From assembly GCA_012521855.1 (NCBI GenBank), contig JAAYLO010000110.1, positions 1 to 5,927 on the forward strand: 5,927 nt of DNA, in the 5' to 3' direction. This DNA comes from Halanaerobiaceae bacterium (lineage in GTDB: Bacteria; Bacillota; Halanaerobiia; Halanaerobiales; DTU029). This document shows positions 1-5,927 of the stretch, piece after piece; position 1 is the first letter of the stretch, and every line of letters starts with the position of its first letter. Position numbers and translations under genes: made by a program. The notes beneath the pieces are model-generated. The model was not told where the DNA came from. It worked only from the letters and a program-made list of their open reading frames with translations, and did not search any database.

Positions 1-498
1 GCATATAAAGGCGGATTAATTATAAGTGTAATTTCTGATAATGAAGTAATATATAAAAAAATAAGCCTCGCAGAGGACATAAAATTTGTATTTATTATTC
101 CAGATTTTAAATTAAAAACTGAAGAACTGCGCAGGGTATTACCCGCAAGTGTTTCCCTTCAGGATGCTGTTTTTAATCTTGGCAGGACTGCATTATTAAC
201 AGCATCATTAATGGAAAAGGATTTAGGGATCTTAAAAGTAGCTCTGGAAGACAGATTACATCAGGATTACCGTGCAGAATTGATACCAGGCTTTTATAAT
301 ATCATTGAAACTGCCTACCAACATGGAGCTTGCGGAGTCTGTTTAAGCGGCTCAGGACCGACTATCATGGCAGTGGCAGATAAAGATGAAGAGATGATTG
401 GAAGAGCAGTTGTTAATGAATTTAAGAAACATGGTATATCGAGTACTTATATAGTAAAAAGAGCAGATAATTGTGGTTGTAAGATCATAGAAGATTAA
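1..498 (+). CDS. thrB: Homoserine kinase, C-terminal part (5' end off window)
   Basis: This is the last 165 codons of a GHMP-family kinase. The reading frame is open from base 1 and ends at TAA 496-498. The enzyme phosphorylates L-homoserine with ATP to O-phospho-L-homoserine, the substrate of threonine synthase, in the cytoplasm. Recognition rests on the homoserine kinase segment ending LPASVSLQDAVFNLGRTALL (about bases 139-201) and on the C-terminal GHMP motif CLSGSGPTIMAVAD (about bases 340-381). The ATP-binding PxxxGLGSSA-type motif and the start codon must lie upstream. Family members are about 300 residues, so a little over half is visible. The next gene, homoserine dehydrogenase, supplies its substrate and begins 22 bases after the stop, so the two are probably cotranscribed. 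Nothing looks broken in the visible part. The family assignment is firm. Confidence 0.93.
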   Translation, partial: AYKGGLIISVISDNEVIYKKISLAEDIKFVFIIPDFKLKTEELRRVLPASVSLQDAVFNLGRTALLTASLMEKDLGILKVALEDRLHQDYRAELIPGFYNIIETAYQHGACGVCLSGSGPTIMAVADKDEEMIGRAVVNEFKKHGISSTYIVKRADNCGCKIIED

Positions 499-505
499 AT
501 ATATG

Positions 506-511
506 AAAGGA
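506..511 (+). promoter_or_regulatory. Ribosome binding site that fixes the hom start
   Basis: AAAGGA at 506-511 lies 9 bases before ATG 521. The in-frame ATG at 503 is preceded only by AT-rich sequence without a Shine-Dalgarno match. It would also add six residues (MKGRWE) ahead of the beta-strand that begins the NAD(P) fold. The site therefore favours 521 as the start. Confidence 0.7.
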
Positions 512-520
512 CGATGGGAA

Positions 521-1801
521 ATGATTAAACTGGGTCTTCTGGGCTTTGGTACAGTGGGAACAGGTGTCTACACTGTTTTGAAGAACAATAAAGAAAGTAT
601 CAGAAGAAAAGTCGGAACAGAACTTGAAATAAAAAGAATACTTGTCAATGATCTTGAAAAAAAGAGATCTGTTGATATTTCAAGGGATCTTTTAACTGAT
701 AATGTTGAGGATATAATCAATGATCCAGAAATCGACCTTGTTGTAGAATTGATAGGAGGAGAAGAGCCTGCTTATACATATATAAAGAGAGCTATTAATA
801 ATAAAAAATCTATTGTGACAGCAAACAAGCTTGTTATTGCAAGGTATGAAGAAGAATTATTGGAATTAGCCAGAAAGAATGGTGTCAGTATAAGCTTTGA
901 GGGCAGTGTTGCAGGAGGAATCCCCATAATACGTCCTTTGAAAGAATCCTTTGCAGCCAATAAAATAGAGAAGATTTATGGTATTTTAAACGGAACAACC
1001 AATTATATTTTATCAAAGATGACAGCAGAAGAACTGGAATTTGATGAGGTCTTGAAAGAAGCACAGAAACTTGGATATGCAGAAAGTGACCCTGTTTCAG
1101 ATATAAGCGGTGCAGATGCTGCCTATAAAATTACAATTCTGTCCTCTATAGCCTATGAAACCATAGTCGATATTGAAGATGTATATGTAGAAGGTGTTAA
1201 AGGTATAGAGGCGGAAGATATAAAAAATGCTGATGAGTTAGGATATGTAATAAAATTACTGGCTATCAGCAAGAATACCGGAAAGGGACTTGACATCAGG
1301 GTTCATCCGGCTTTTGTCTCTAAAGCCCACCCCCTTGCCCTGGTTAATGATGTATATAATGCTATATACCTGCATGGAGATGCCGTTGGTGATGTGATGT
1401 TATACGGCAAAGGTGCAGGTCAAATGCCCACTGCCAGTTCAGTAGTGGCAGATATTATCCAGACAGCCAAGGAGATATTCTATAAAAGCCCTGATTTAAA
1501 TAACAATAATACAATAATTAGTCATAAGATAATTGATATAAGTGAGGTCTATAATTCATTTTATATAAGATTACAGGTAGTTGATAAACCTGGAGTTCTG
1601 GCTAAAATTGCGAAAGTATTTGGTGATAATCAGGTCAGTTTATCTTCAGTCATACAAAAAGTACATTTAGAACCGGCAGTCCCGATCGTATTGGTTACTC
1701 ATCAGGTAAAAGAAAGCAATCTTAAGAGATCAATCAATGAAATAAAAGCACTTGATGACGTCATCGGTGTAAAAAATATTATACGGGTTGAAGAAATATA
1801 A
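521..1801 (+). CDS. hom: Homoserine dehydrogenase with C-terminal ACT domain
   Basis: The product catalyses the NAD(P)H-dependent reduction of L-aspartate 4-semialdehyde to L-homoserine, the branch point to threonine and methionine. With the start at ATG 521 it has 426 residues, normal for the monofunctional ACT-containing form. Residues 1-20 hold the Rossmann loop G8-F-G10-T-V-G13, and TANK follows at 100-103. The catalytic domain has EGSVAGGIP (128-135), NGTTNYIL (157-164) and the active-site stretch with E188, D194, D199 and K203. Their spacing matches the catalytic Glu208/Asp214/Asp219/Lys223 of the yeast enzyme. An ACT domain begins near residue 348 (FYIRLQVVDKPGVLAKIAKV), which in relatives mediates feedback control, usually by threonine. 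It lies between homoserine kinase and aspartokinase genes. There are no frameshifts or missing key residues. Confidence 0.96.
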   Translation: MIKLGLLGFGTVGTGVYTVLKNNKESIRRKVGTELEIKRILVNDLEKKRSVDISRDLLTDNVEDIINDPEIDLVVELIGGEEPAYTYIKRAINNKKSIVTANKLVIARYEEELLELARKNGVSISFEGSVAGGIPIIRPLKESFAANKIEKIYGILNGTTNYILSKMTAEELEFDEVLKEAQKLGYAESDPVSDISGADAAYKITILSSIAYETIVDIEDVYVEGVKGIEAEDIKNADELGYVIKLLAISKNTGKGLDIRVHPAFVSKAHPLALVNDVYNAIYLHGDAVGDVMLYGKGAGQMPTASSVVADIIQTAKEIFYKSPDLNNNNTIISHKIIDISEVYNSFYIRLQVVDKPGVLAKIAKVFGDNQVSLSSVIQKVHLEPAVPIVLVTHQVKESNLKRSINEIKALDDVIGVKNIIRVEEI

Positions 1802-1815
1802 AAATTTATTATAAT
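1788..1815 (+). promoter_or_regulatory. Candidate internal promoter for lysC
   Basis: A perfect -10 hexamer TATAAT (1810-1815) lies 16 bp after TTGAAG (1788-1793), which matches the sigma-A -35 consensus at TTGA. Transcription would start near 1822, giving a leader of about 34 bases to the TTG start at 1856. It overlaps the end of hom and the 54-base gap before lysC. Such matches arise by chance in AT-rich DNA, so this is an inference. If real, aspartokinase could be made independently of thrB-hom. Confidence 0.4.
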
Positions 1816-1837
1816 ACTGATATAAAATTGCTTATTG

Positions 1838-1847
1838 AAAGGTGAGG
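1838..1847 (+). promoter_or_regulatory. Ribosome binding site that fixes the lysC TTG start
   Basis: The purine run AAAGGTGAGG at 1838-1847 lies 8 bases before TTG 1856. The upstream in-frame TTG at 1835 would place this Shine-Dalgarno sequence inside the coding region and has no good site of its own. The ATG at 1848 is out of frame. Starting at 1856 gives MALIVQKYGGTS, which matches the usual N-terminus of lysC-type aspartokinases. Confidence 0.75.
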
Positions 1848-1855
1848 ATGTTATA

Positions 1856-3076
1856 TTGGCACTGATTGTTCAGAAATATGGAGGTACTTCTGTAGCTAAT
1901 GTTGATAGGATCAAGAATGTTGCTGAAAGAATAATAAGGGAATATGATAAAGGTAACAGGATGGTTGTCGTAGTATCAGCTATGGGTGATTCTACAGACA
2001 AATTAATTGAATTAATGAACCAGATTAGCTCCAATCCAGATCCCAGGGAAGTAGATATGCTGTTGACAACAGGAGAACAGGTTTCAATTGCTCTACTGAG
2101 TATGGCTATACAGGAAAAGGGTTATAAAGCTATTTCCCTGACCGGCAGCCAGGTAAAAATCCAGACAAATAATAAACACAGCCAGGCTGAGATTATGAAT
2201 ATAGATAATACCAGAATTCTCAAAGAGCTGGATGAGGGGAAAATTGTTGTAATAGCCGGCTTTCAGGGTATAGATTCAAATGATGATTTTACAACACTTG
2301 GCCGTGGCGGCTCAGACACTACTGCAGTTGCACTGGCCGTTTCTCTAGAGGCAGACCGCTGTGAAATATATTCAGATGTTGATGGAATTTATACGACAGA
2401 TCCCAGAATGATACCTGAAGCCAGTAAGCTTGATTTTATATCATATGATGAAATGCTGGAGCTTGCCAGTCTGGGAGCAAAGGTTTTACATCCACGCTCT
2501 GTTGAACTGGCAAAAGCCAATGGTATAAAACTTTATATAGCATCGAGTTTTAATTATAAACCAGGAACCCTGGTAGGAGGTATTGAGCATAATATGGAAA
2601 AAAGAAGGAATGTTACAGGTGTTACAGTTAATAAGGATGAAGTTAAAATTACGGTTGAACAGGTACCTGATAAACCCGGTGTAGCCGGGAACTTATTTAC
2701 TGAATTGGCTGAAATAGGTGTAAATGTCGATATGATTATCCAGAACCTGCAACGCAACCAGAAGAATGATATTACATTTACAATCGATAAGGAATCTCTA
2801 AAAAAGTACCGGAAACAGATAGAGGAAATAGCATATTCTATCGGAGCAGAAAGCATATATATTGATGAAGAAGTGGCGAAGGTTTCCATTGTAGGTGCAG
2901 GTATGATTACAACACCTGGAATTGCCGGTAAAATGTTTAGAATTCTTGGTGAAAACAATATAAATATCGAGATGATTACAACTGCAGATATAAAAATTTC
3001 CAGTTTAATTCATGAAAAGGATGCAGAGAAGGCGGTAAAAGTTATTCATGACGGTTTTGAACTTGATAAAATTTAA
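1856..3076 (+). CDS. lysC: Aspartokinase (lysC type, two ACT domains)
   Basis: The enzyme phosphorylates L-aspartate with ATP to 4-phospho-L-aspartate, the first step toward lysine, diaminopimelate, threonine and methionine. From TTG 1856 it has 406 residues, close to the 408 of Bacillus subtilis aspartokinase II. The amino acid kinase domain shows K7-Y-G-G-T-S12, TTGE (71-74), GRGGSDTTA (149-157), SDVDGIYTTDPR (173-184) and AKVLHPRSVE (208-217). Two ACT domains follow: one from about 263 (VKITVEQVPDKPGVAGNLF) and one from about 340 (KVSIVGAGMITTPGIAGKMF). Their architecture implies feedback inhibition, most often by lysine with or without threonine; the effector cannot be read from sequence alone. 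An in-frame ATG at 2594 with a strong Shine-Dalgarno site may also give a separate regulatory subunit. The gene is the last of the cluster and is followed by a terminator. It could be named differently among aspartokinase paralogues (lysC, dapG, thrD). Confidence 0.95.
   Translation: MALIVQKYGGTSVANVDRIKNVAERIIREYDKGNRMVVVVSAMGDSTDKLIELMNQISSNPDPREVDMLLTTGEQVSIALLSMAIQEKGYKAISLTGSQVKIQTNNKHSQAEIMNIDNTRILKELDEGKIVVIAGFQGIDSNDDFTTLGRGGSDTTAVALAVSLEADRCEIYSDVDGIYTTDPRMIPEASKLDFISYDEMLELASLGAKVLHPRSVELAKANGIKLYIASSFNYKPGTLVGGIEHNMEKRRNVTGVTVNKDEVKITVEQVPDKPGVAGNLFTELAEIGVNVDMIIQNLQRNQKNDITFTIDKESLKKYRKQIEEIAYSIGAESIYIDEEVAKVSIVGAGMITTPGIAGKMFRILGENNINIEMITTADIKISSLIHEKDAEKAVKVIHDGFELDKI
2575..2596 (+). 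promoter_or_regulatory. Candidate internal translation start for the aspartokinase beta subunit
   Basis: Inside lysC a perfect AGGAGGT (2575-2581) precedes the in-frame ATG at 2594-2596, with 12 bases between. Translation from there would yield a 160-residue protein (residues 247-406) holding only the two ACT domains. In Bacillus subtilis aspartokinase II and the Corynebacterium enzyme, the beta subunit of the alpha2beta2 enzyme is made this way. In B. subtilis it is about 163 residues, so position and length agree closely. The spacing is longer than the optimal 5-9 bases, and GGAGG also encodes Val-Gly-Gly in the main frame, so chance is possible. Confidence 0.6.
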
Positions 3077-3095
3077 TAAATCTACATTTTTTTAC

Positions 3096-3128
3096 AAAAG
3101 ACAGCCGAAAGCTGTCTTTTTCTTTTTT
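3096..3128 (+). terminator. Rho-independent terminator after lysC
   Basis: AAAAGACAGC (3096-3105) pairs perfectly with GCTGTCTTTT (3111-3120) around the loop CGAAA. The stem runs into the T-rich tract TTTTTCTTTTTT (3117-3128). It begins 19 bases after the lysC stop and separates the amino acid cluster from the next unit. On the opposite strand only four T residues would follow the hairpin, so it probably works in one direction. Confidence 0.93.
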
Positions 3129-3131
3129 AGC

Positions 3132-3160
3132 TTGCTAATTCCTGAAGTTGATGATAAAAT
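3132..3160 (+). promoter_or_regulatory. Sigma-A type promoter of the membrane protein-yhaO-yhaN unit
   Basis: TTGCTA (3132-3137) and TAAAAT (3155-3160) are separated by exactly 17 bp. A TG at 3152-3153 forms an extended -10 (TGATAAAAT). It starts directly after the terminator's T-tract and points at the gene at 3206. Transcription would begin near 3167, leaving a leader of about 39 bases. No operator-like inverted repeat was seen. Confidence 0.7.
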
Positions 3161-3205
3161 AGTATTGTATATGTAAAATGTGGTATTTGATAAAGGGGTT
3201 TTTAG

Positions 3206-3463
3206 ATGAATTTTTATACATTAATAATAATTTTGATACTGGTTTATTTAGCAGTTAAAATTATTATTCCAGTAATCGGAGCTATATTGGGAATTGCCTT
3301 AAATATACTCGGGAGTGTTGCAGGCGCCCTTGGCGGAATTATAGGGGTAGTTGCTTTAGTTATCGGGGGAATTATTATTGGCTTCATATCTACACCGGCA
3401 ATAATAATCATGTTTATTTTTCTGGTTTTATTTGTAACAAAGGAAAGAAACAGAAGAGCTTAG
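3206..3463 (+). CDS. Small glycine-rich integral membrane protein, unknown function
   Basis: I do not recognise this 85-residue protein. It starts at ATG 3206, 7 bases after a good Shine-Dalgarno AAAGGGG (3192-3198), and ends at TAG 3461-3463. It is almost wholly hydrophobic. Segments at about 5-31, 33-60 and 62-77 could span the membrane two or three times, interrupted only by K18. A short positively charged tail, KERNRRA, probably faces the cytoplasm. The middle has glycines at 36, 40, 43, 44, 47, 54, 55 and 59, a glycine-zipper-like spacing that favours tight helix packing or self-assembly. There is no cleavable signal peptide or catalytic motif. It is the first gene after a promoter and is followed 33 bases later by the yhaO-type gene, with no terminator between, so it is probably cotranscribed. 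The ribosome site and promoter support a real gene; the function is open. Confidence 0.8.
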   Translation: MNFYTLIIILILVYLAVKIIIPVIGAILGIALNILGSVAGALGGIIGVVALVIGGIIIGFISTPAIIIMFIFLVLFVTKERNRRA

Positions 3464-3484
3464 ATAGAAGACCACTGACAGAAC

Positions 3485-3491
3485 AGGAGGT
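3485..3491 (+). promoter_or_regulatory. Consensus Shine-Dalgarno of the yhaO-like gene
   Basis: AGGAGGT at 3485-3491 is a full match to the anti-Shine-Dalgarno sequence, 5 bases before ATG 3497. It fixes the start and suggests efficient translation. Confidence 0.85.
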
Positions 3492-3496
3492 ATAAT

Positions 3497-4816
3497 ATGA
3501 GAAAAATTAAGTTTATACATACCGCTGATCTTCATTTAGGCAGCAGGTTAAGTGTTGGTGGTAAATATTCAGGTTATATAGCTGAGATACTTGATAATGC
3601 AATCTATAGTGCCTTTGAACGTGTTTGCGATCAGGCTATCAGTAATGACGTAGATTTCATATTGATTTCTGGGGATTTATATGATCAGGACAGCCGTTCT
3701 GTTAAGGCAAACCAATTTTTTAATACACAGTGTGAGAGGCTTTTAAAATCCGGTATATCTGTTTATCTCATAGCTGGAAATCATGATCCCTTATCCAGTT
3801 ACAGAACTCTTCTGGATCCTCCTGAAAATATCCATATATTTTCTCAGGAAGAGGCAGAAACAAAAAAAGTATATGATAAAGACGGAGAAATGATTGCTGC
3901 GGTATCTGGCTTCTCTTATAAAAATAGAGCTGAATCGCGTAAGCTTCATCTGGAATATGAATATATCCCGGGGGTCTGGAATATTGGACTGTTACATACT
4001 CAGCTGGAGCTGTCCAATAACAACTATGTTCCTGCATCTTTGACGGAATTGATGGATATGGAAAATATAAATTACTGGGCCCTTGGGCATATTCATAAAT
4101 ATAGTTTATTGCACAAAGCAAGGAACAGAGCTATTCTTTTTCCCGGTACACCACAGGGGCGTAATATGAATGAAGAAGGTGCCTGCGGGGCTGTACTGGT
4201 GGAAATGATACCTGAGTCTGAACCGGAGATAAGTTTCCTGAAATTATCTCCCGTTATTTATCACAGGATAGAAATACCTATAGATAGTATAATAAATGGT
4301 AATGTTTCTGATATACAGAATATAATCATAAATATTTCCAATGAACTCCTTGCCAGAAATTTCAATATAAGTTTACATAATAATTACCCCATTGACGGCT
4401 TTATTGTTGATTGGGTTTTAAGCGGGAGAGGAGAAATCAGCAGGCTTATAAAAAAGGAGAAAGAAGAGATTGTTTCATATTTACATGATTATTTACAGAA
4501 AGAATTATTAAAGAACAAACCATTTATCTGGACAAGGAAGATTATTGATAGAACGGGTTTCCCAATAGATGAACAACTTATACAGAACAATCCTATTTTT
4601 AATAATCTGGAGAAAATCTGTTTTTTATTAAAAGAAAATCCGCAGTTTAGAAAAGAATTGCTGGAAGAGCTGGGTCTTATCTGGACCGACGAAATAAATC
4701 ATGAAGAAGAGGATTATACCCGTTTTGAATTAAATGATTATAATCTTCAGGTTATACTAGAACAGGCCAGACAGGTAATAATTGAAGAATTATTGTCCAG
4801 GAGGGAGTCATCTTGA
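3497..4816 (+). CDS. yhaO: YhaO-type metallophosphoesterase (Mre11/SbcD family DNA exonuclease)
   Basis: This 439-residue cytoplasmic protein has an N-terminal calcineurin-like phosphoesterase domain with the full set of metal-binding motifs. These are D11-x-H13 in HTADLHLGS, D60 in ISGDLYD, N95 with catalytic-type H96 in AGNHD, H167 in LLHTQ, and H198/H200 in GHIH. FPGTPQGRNMNEEG follows at 215-228, the place where the family has its conserved PG-x-PQGR-like segment. Mre11/SbcD proteins are Mn-dependent nucleases that process DNA ends with a Rad50/SbcC-type ATPase. The C-terminal half (about 255-439) is variable and helical at its end, and probably contacts that partner. The start at ATG 3497 is set by a consensus Shine-Dalgarno. 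The stop TGA overlaps the next gene's TTG, so translation is probably coupled. The length and the YhaN-like neighbour favour YhaO over classical SbcD. Nuclease activity is inferred from the family and has not been shown here. Confidence 0.92.
   Translation: MRKIKFIHTADLHLGSRLSVGGKYSGYIAEILDNAIYSAFERVCDQAISNDVDFILISGDLYDQDSRSVKANQFFNTQCERLLKSGISVYLIAGNHDPLSSYRTLLDPPENIHIFSQEEAETKKVYDKDGEMIAAVSGFSYKNRAESRKLHLEYEYIPGVWNIGLLHTQLELSNNNYVPASLTELMDMENINYWALGHIHKYSLLHKARNRAILFPGTPQGRNMNEEGACGAVLVEMIPESEPEISFLKLSPVIYHRIEIPIDSIINGNVSDIQNIIINISNELLARNFNISLHNNYPIDGFIVDWVLSGRGEISRLIKKEKEEIVSYLHDYLQKELLKNKPFIWTRKIIDRTGFPIDEQLIQNNPIFNNLEKICFLLKENPQFRKELLEELGLIWTDEINHEEEDYTRFELNDYNLQVILEQARQVIIEELLSRRESS
4799..4816 (+). 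promoter_or_regulatory. Ribosome binding site and TTGA stop-start overlap between yhaO and yhaN
   Basis: AGGAGGG (4799-4805) lies inside the end of the yhaO-like gene, 7 bases before TTG 4813. The TTG shares bases with the TGA stop at 4814-4816. This is the arrangement expected for translational coupling, which would help keep nuclease and ATPase amounts in proportion. Confidence 0.8.
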
Positions 4817-5927
4817 TTATAAAGAGGCTTTTTATAAGGGATTTTGGAATATTCAATAATCAATTACTGGAAGATCTTAATCCAGGCCTTGTTGTTATTG
4901 GCGGATATAACAGAGCCGGAAAAACTACTCTTTTGAACTTATTACGCCATATCGCTTTTGGTTTTCCCAGGAAAAAGGCTTTTATTTCTGCCAGGGAACA
5001 ACACGAGGTAGAAGCAATTGTTCTTCTTGATACAGGTGAAGAGGTAAATATTCATATCCAGGGATACGGGACACCGGTGGTAAGTGTTTTAAAAGGCAAT
5101 AGGCAGATATCATCAGTCAGTGAAATCTATAATAATCTGGATTCTTTTACATACAGCCAGTTATTTACAATAAGCCTTGATGAATTGCAGTCTTTTAGTT
5201 CCAAAAATTCAGAAAAAGAAAAACTACAGTCGATTTTATTGGGTGCGGGATTAAAGGAATTTGTATTAATACCGCAGTTAGAGGATTATTTTTATAAAGA
5301 AGCTGAAAAAATCGCCGGTAAAAACGGTGACCCCAAAGTAAAGGAATTAAAACCATATTTTATGCGTATTGAGGAAGGCTTAAGAATAAGGGAAGAGGCT
5401 TCTTCACAGGTCATTTTATATAATCAAAAACAGAAAGAATATGATACTATACATAAAAATATTAATGAGTTTAAGAACAAAAAATCAGTACTGGAGAGAG
5501 AGATTAACAGGCTTGACATCTTAAAAAATAATTATAATTTATATAGCAATATTGTTGAGTTAACGAGTAAAATCAGTACTGATGAAGCAAAGAAATATTT
5601 GAATGATGAAGTAAGGTTTTATCCAGAAAAGGCCAGGAATATTATCAGTAAATATACTGAGAAACAGTACTGGATAAAAGAACAGACAGTTAAGCTTAAA
5701 GAAAAATATTCCATCAGTTCAATGGAAGCAGTTATTGAGAAAATAAATAAATATAAAGACGAGATAGTTTTTTTGAAAGAATCTCTATCAGGTTTAAGAG
5801 AAAAAATCAATTTCTATTTTGAAGAAAAAAAGAATCTTGAAGAAGAAGAGAAGCAGATCAAGAATTCACTGAATGCAATTAATGTAGACTGGCAGTCCGA
5901 ATTGAAACAGCTTGAATATATCAGGAC
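4813..5927 (+). CDS. yhaN: YhaN-type SMC/Rad50-like ATPase, N-terminal part (3' end off window)
   Basis: The first 371 codons are visible, open to the window edge. The start is TTG 4813, giving MIIKRLFIRDFGIFNNQ, the usual opening beta-strand of RecF/Rad50/YhaN ATPases. The Walker A motif is G31-Y-N-R-A-G36-K37-T38, followed by LLNLLRHIAFGFPRKK, the FGF-P pattern typical of YhaN proteins. YSQLFTISLDELQSF (115-129) and ILLGAGLKEF (143-152) match the conserved family segments. From about residue 180 the chain is rich in Lys, Glu, Asn and Ile with heptad-like spacing, the start of the long coiled-coil arm. Family members are about 900-1,000 residues, so the distal coil, ABC signature and Walker B lie off the window. 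It probably binds and remodels DNA and activates the preceding phosphoesterase, as Rad50/SbcC does for Mre11/SbcD. The P-loop differs from the usual GPNEAGKST, which is worth noting but keeps the required G-K-T. Confidence 0.88.
   Translation, partial: MIIKRLFIRDFGIFNNQLLEDLNPGLVVIGGYNRAGKTTLLNLLRHIAFGFPRKKAFISAREQHEVEAIVLLDTGEEVNIHIQGYGTPVVSVLKGNRQISSVSEIYNNLDSFTYSQLFTISLDELQSFSSKNSEKEKLQSILLGAGLKEFVLIPQLEDYFYKEAEKIAGKNGDPKVKELKPYFMRIEEGLRIREEASSQVILYNQKQKEYDTIHKNINEFKNKKSVLEREINRLDILKNNYNLYSNIVELTSKISTDEAKKYLNDEVRFYPEKARNIISKYTEKQYWIKEQTVKLKEKYSISSMEAVIEKINKYKDEIVFLKESLSGLREKINFYFEEKKNLEEEEKQIKNSLNAINVDWQSELKQLEYIR

Noticed and set aside
772..960. Minus-strand open frame of 62 codons inside hom
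   Set aside because: It lies wholly within the well-supported hom coding region, and no ribosome site or recognisable product supports it.
1802..1855. Possible lysine riboswitch or attenuator before lysC
   Set aside because: The gap is only 54 bases and holds no stable hairpin or T-tract. A lysine riboswitch needs well over 150 bases.
2554..2958. Minus-strand open frame of 134 codons inside lysC
   Set aside because: It is antisense to the conserved ACT domain region, and its translation looks like no known family. It is a shadow of the codon pattern on the + strand.
3491..3496. TATAAT directly before the yhaO-like ATG, a possible -10 box
   Set aside because: No -35 match lies at 16-18 bp upstream, and transcription would begin inside the coding region without the ribosome site. 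It is better read as the spacer after AGGAGGT.
3768..4121. Minus-strand open frame of 117 codons inside the yhaO-like gene
   Set aside because: It overlaps the catalytic domain with all metal-binding motifs on the + strand, and its own translation shows no recognisable domain.
5619..5810. Minus-strand frame of 63 codons with a hydrophobic-looking translation
   Set aside because: It is antisense to the Lys/Glu-rich coiled-coil part of the YhaN-like gene. Antisense of such codons (TTT, TTC, AAT complements) reads as Phe, Leu and Ile, which explains the apparent membrane protein.
3206..5927. A new anti-phage defence system built from the membrane protein, nuclease and ATPase
   Set aside because: The nuclease-ATPase pair fits the chromosomal YhaO/YhaN housekeeping family. 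The flanks are amino acid biosynthesis, and no mobile or defence genes are in view.

Overview
The window is a low-GC, gene-dense bacterial segment with every gene on the + strand. It has short intergenic gaps, strong purine-rich Shine-Dalgarno sites and two TTG starts set by such sites. The gene content (Bacillus-type homoserine dehydrogenase, lysC-type aspartokinase, YhaO/YhaN pair) points to a Bacillota (Firmicutes) organism. An anaerobic low-GC lineage such as Halanaerobiales would fit, but that placement is only an impression from protein style.

Region 1 (1-3076) is an aspartate-family amino acid cluster: the 3' half of homoserine kinase (thrB), complete homoserine dehydrogenase (hom) and complete aspartokinase (lysC). 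Aspartokinase makes aspartyl phosphate. Homoserine dehydrogenase reduces aspartate semialdehyde to homoserine. Homoserine kinase makes the O-phosphohomoserine used by threonine synthase. Both complete enzymes carry C-terminal ACT domains, so allosteric feedback is expected. A candidate promoter lies just before lysC. Inside lysC a perfect AGGAGGT and an in-frame ATG sit where the Bacillus subtilis enzyme starts its separate regulatory beta subunit. The cluster ends in a strong intrinsic terminator (3096-3128).

Region 2 (3129-5927) is a second transcription unit. It begins with a good promoter (TTGCTA, 17 bp, extended TG-A-TAAAAT), followed by an 85-residue glycine-rich membrane protein of unknown function, a YhaO-type Mre11/SbcD-family metallophosphoesterase, and the first 371 codons of a YhaN-type SMC/Rad50-like ATPase that runs off the window. 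The last two genes overlap by 4 bases (TTGA) and probably form one DNA-processing complex of the SbcCD/Mre11-Rad50 type. The ATPase gene is easily missed because it starts with TTG and has no stop codon in the window.

No tRNA, rRNA, CRISPR array, insertion sequence or prophage feature was seen. The region reads as housekeeping chromosome. The points most worth a second look are the internal lysC start, the small glycine-zipper membrane protein and the divergent P-loop of the YhaN homologue.
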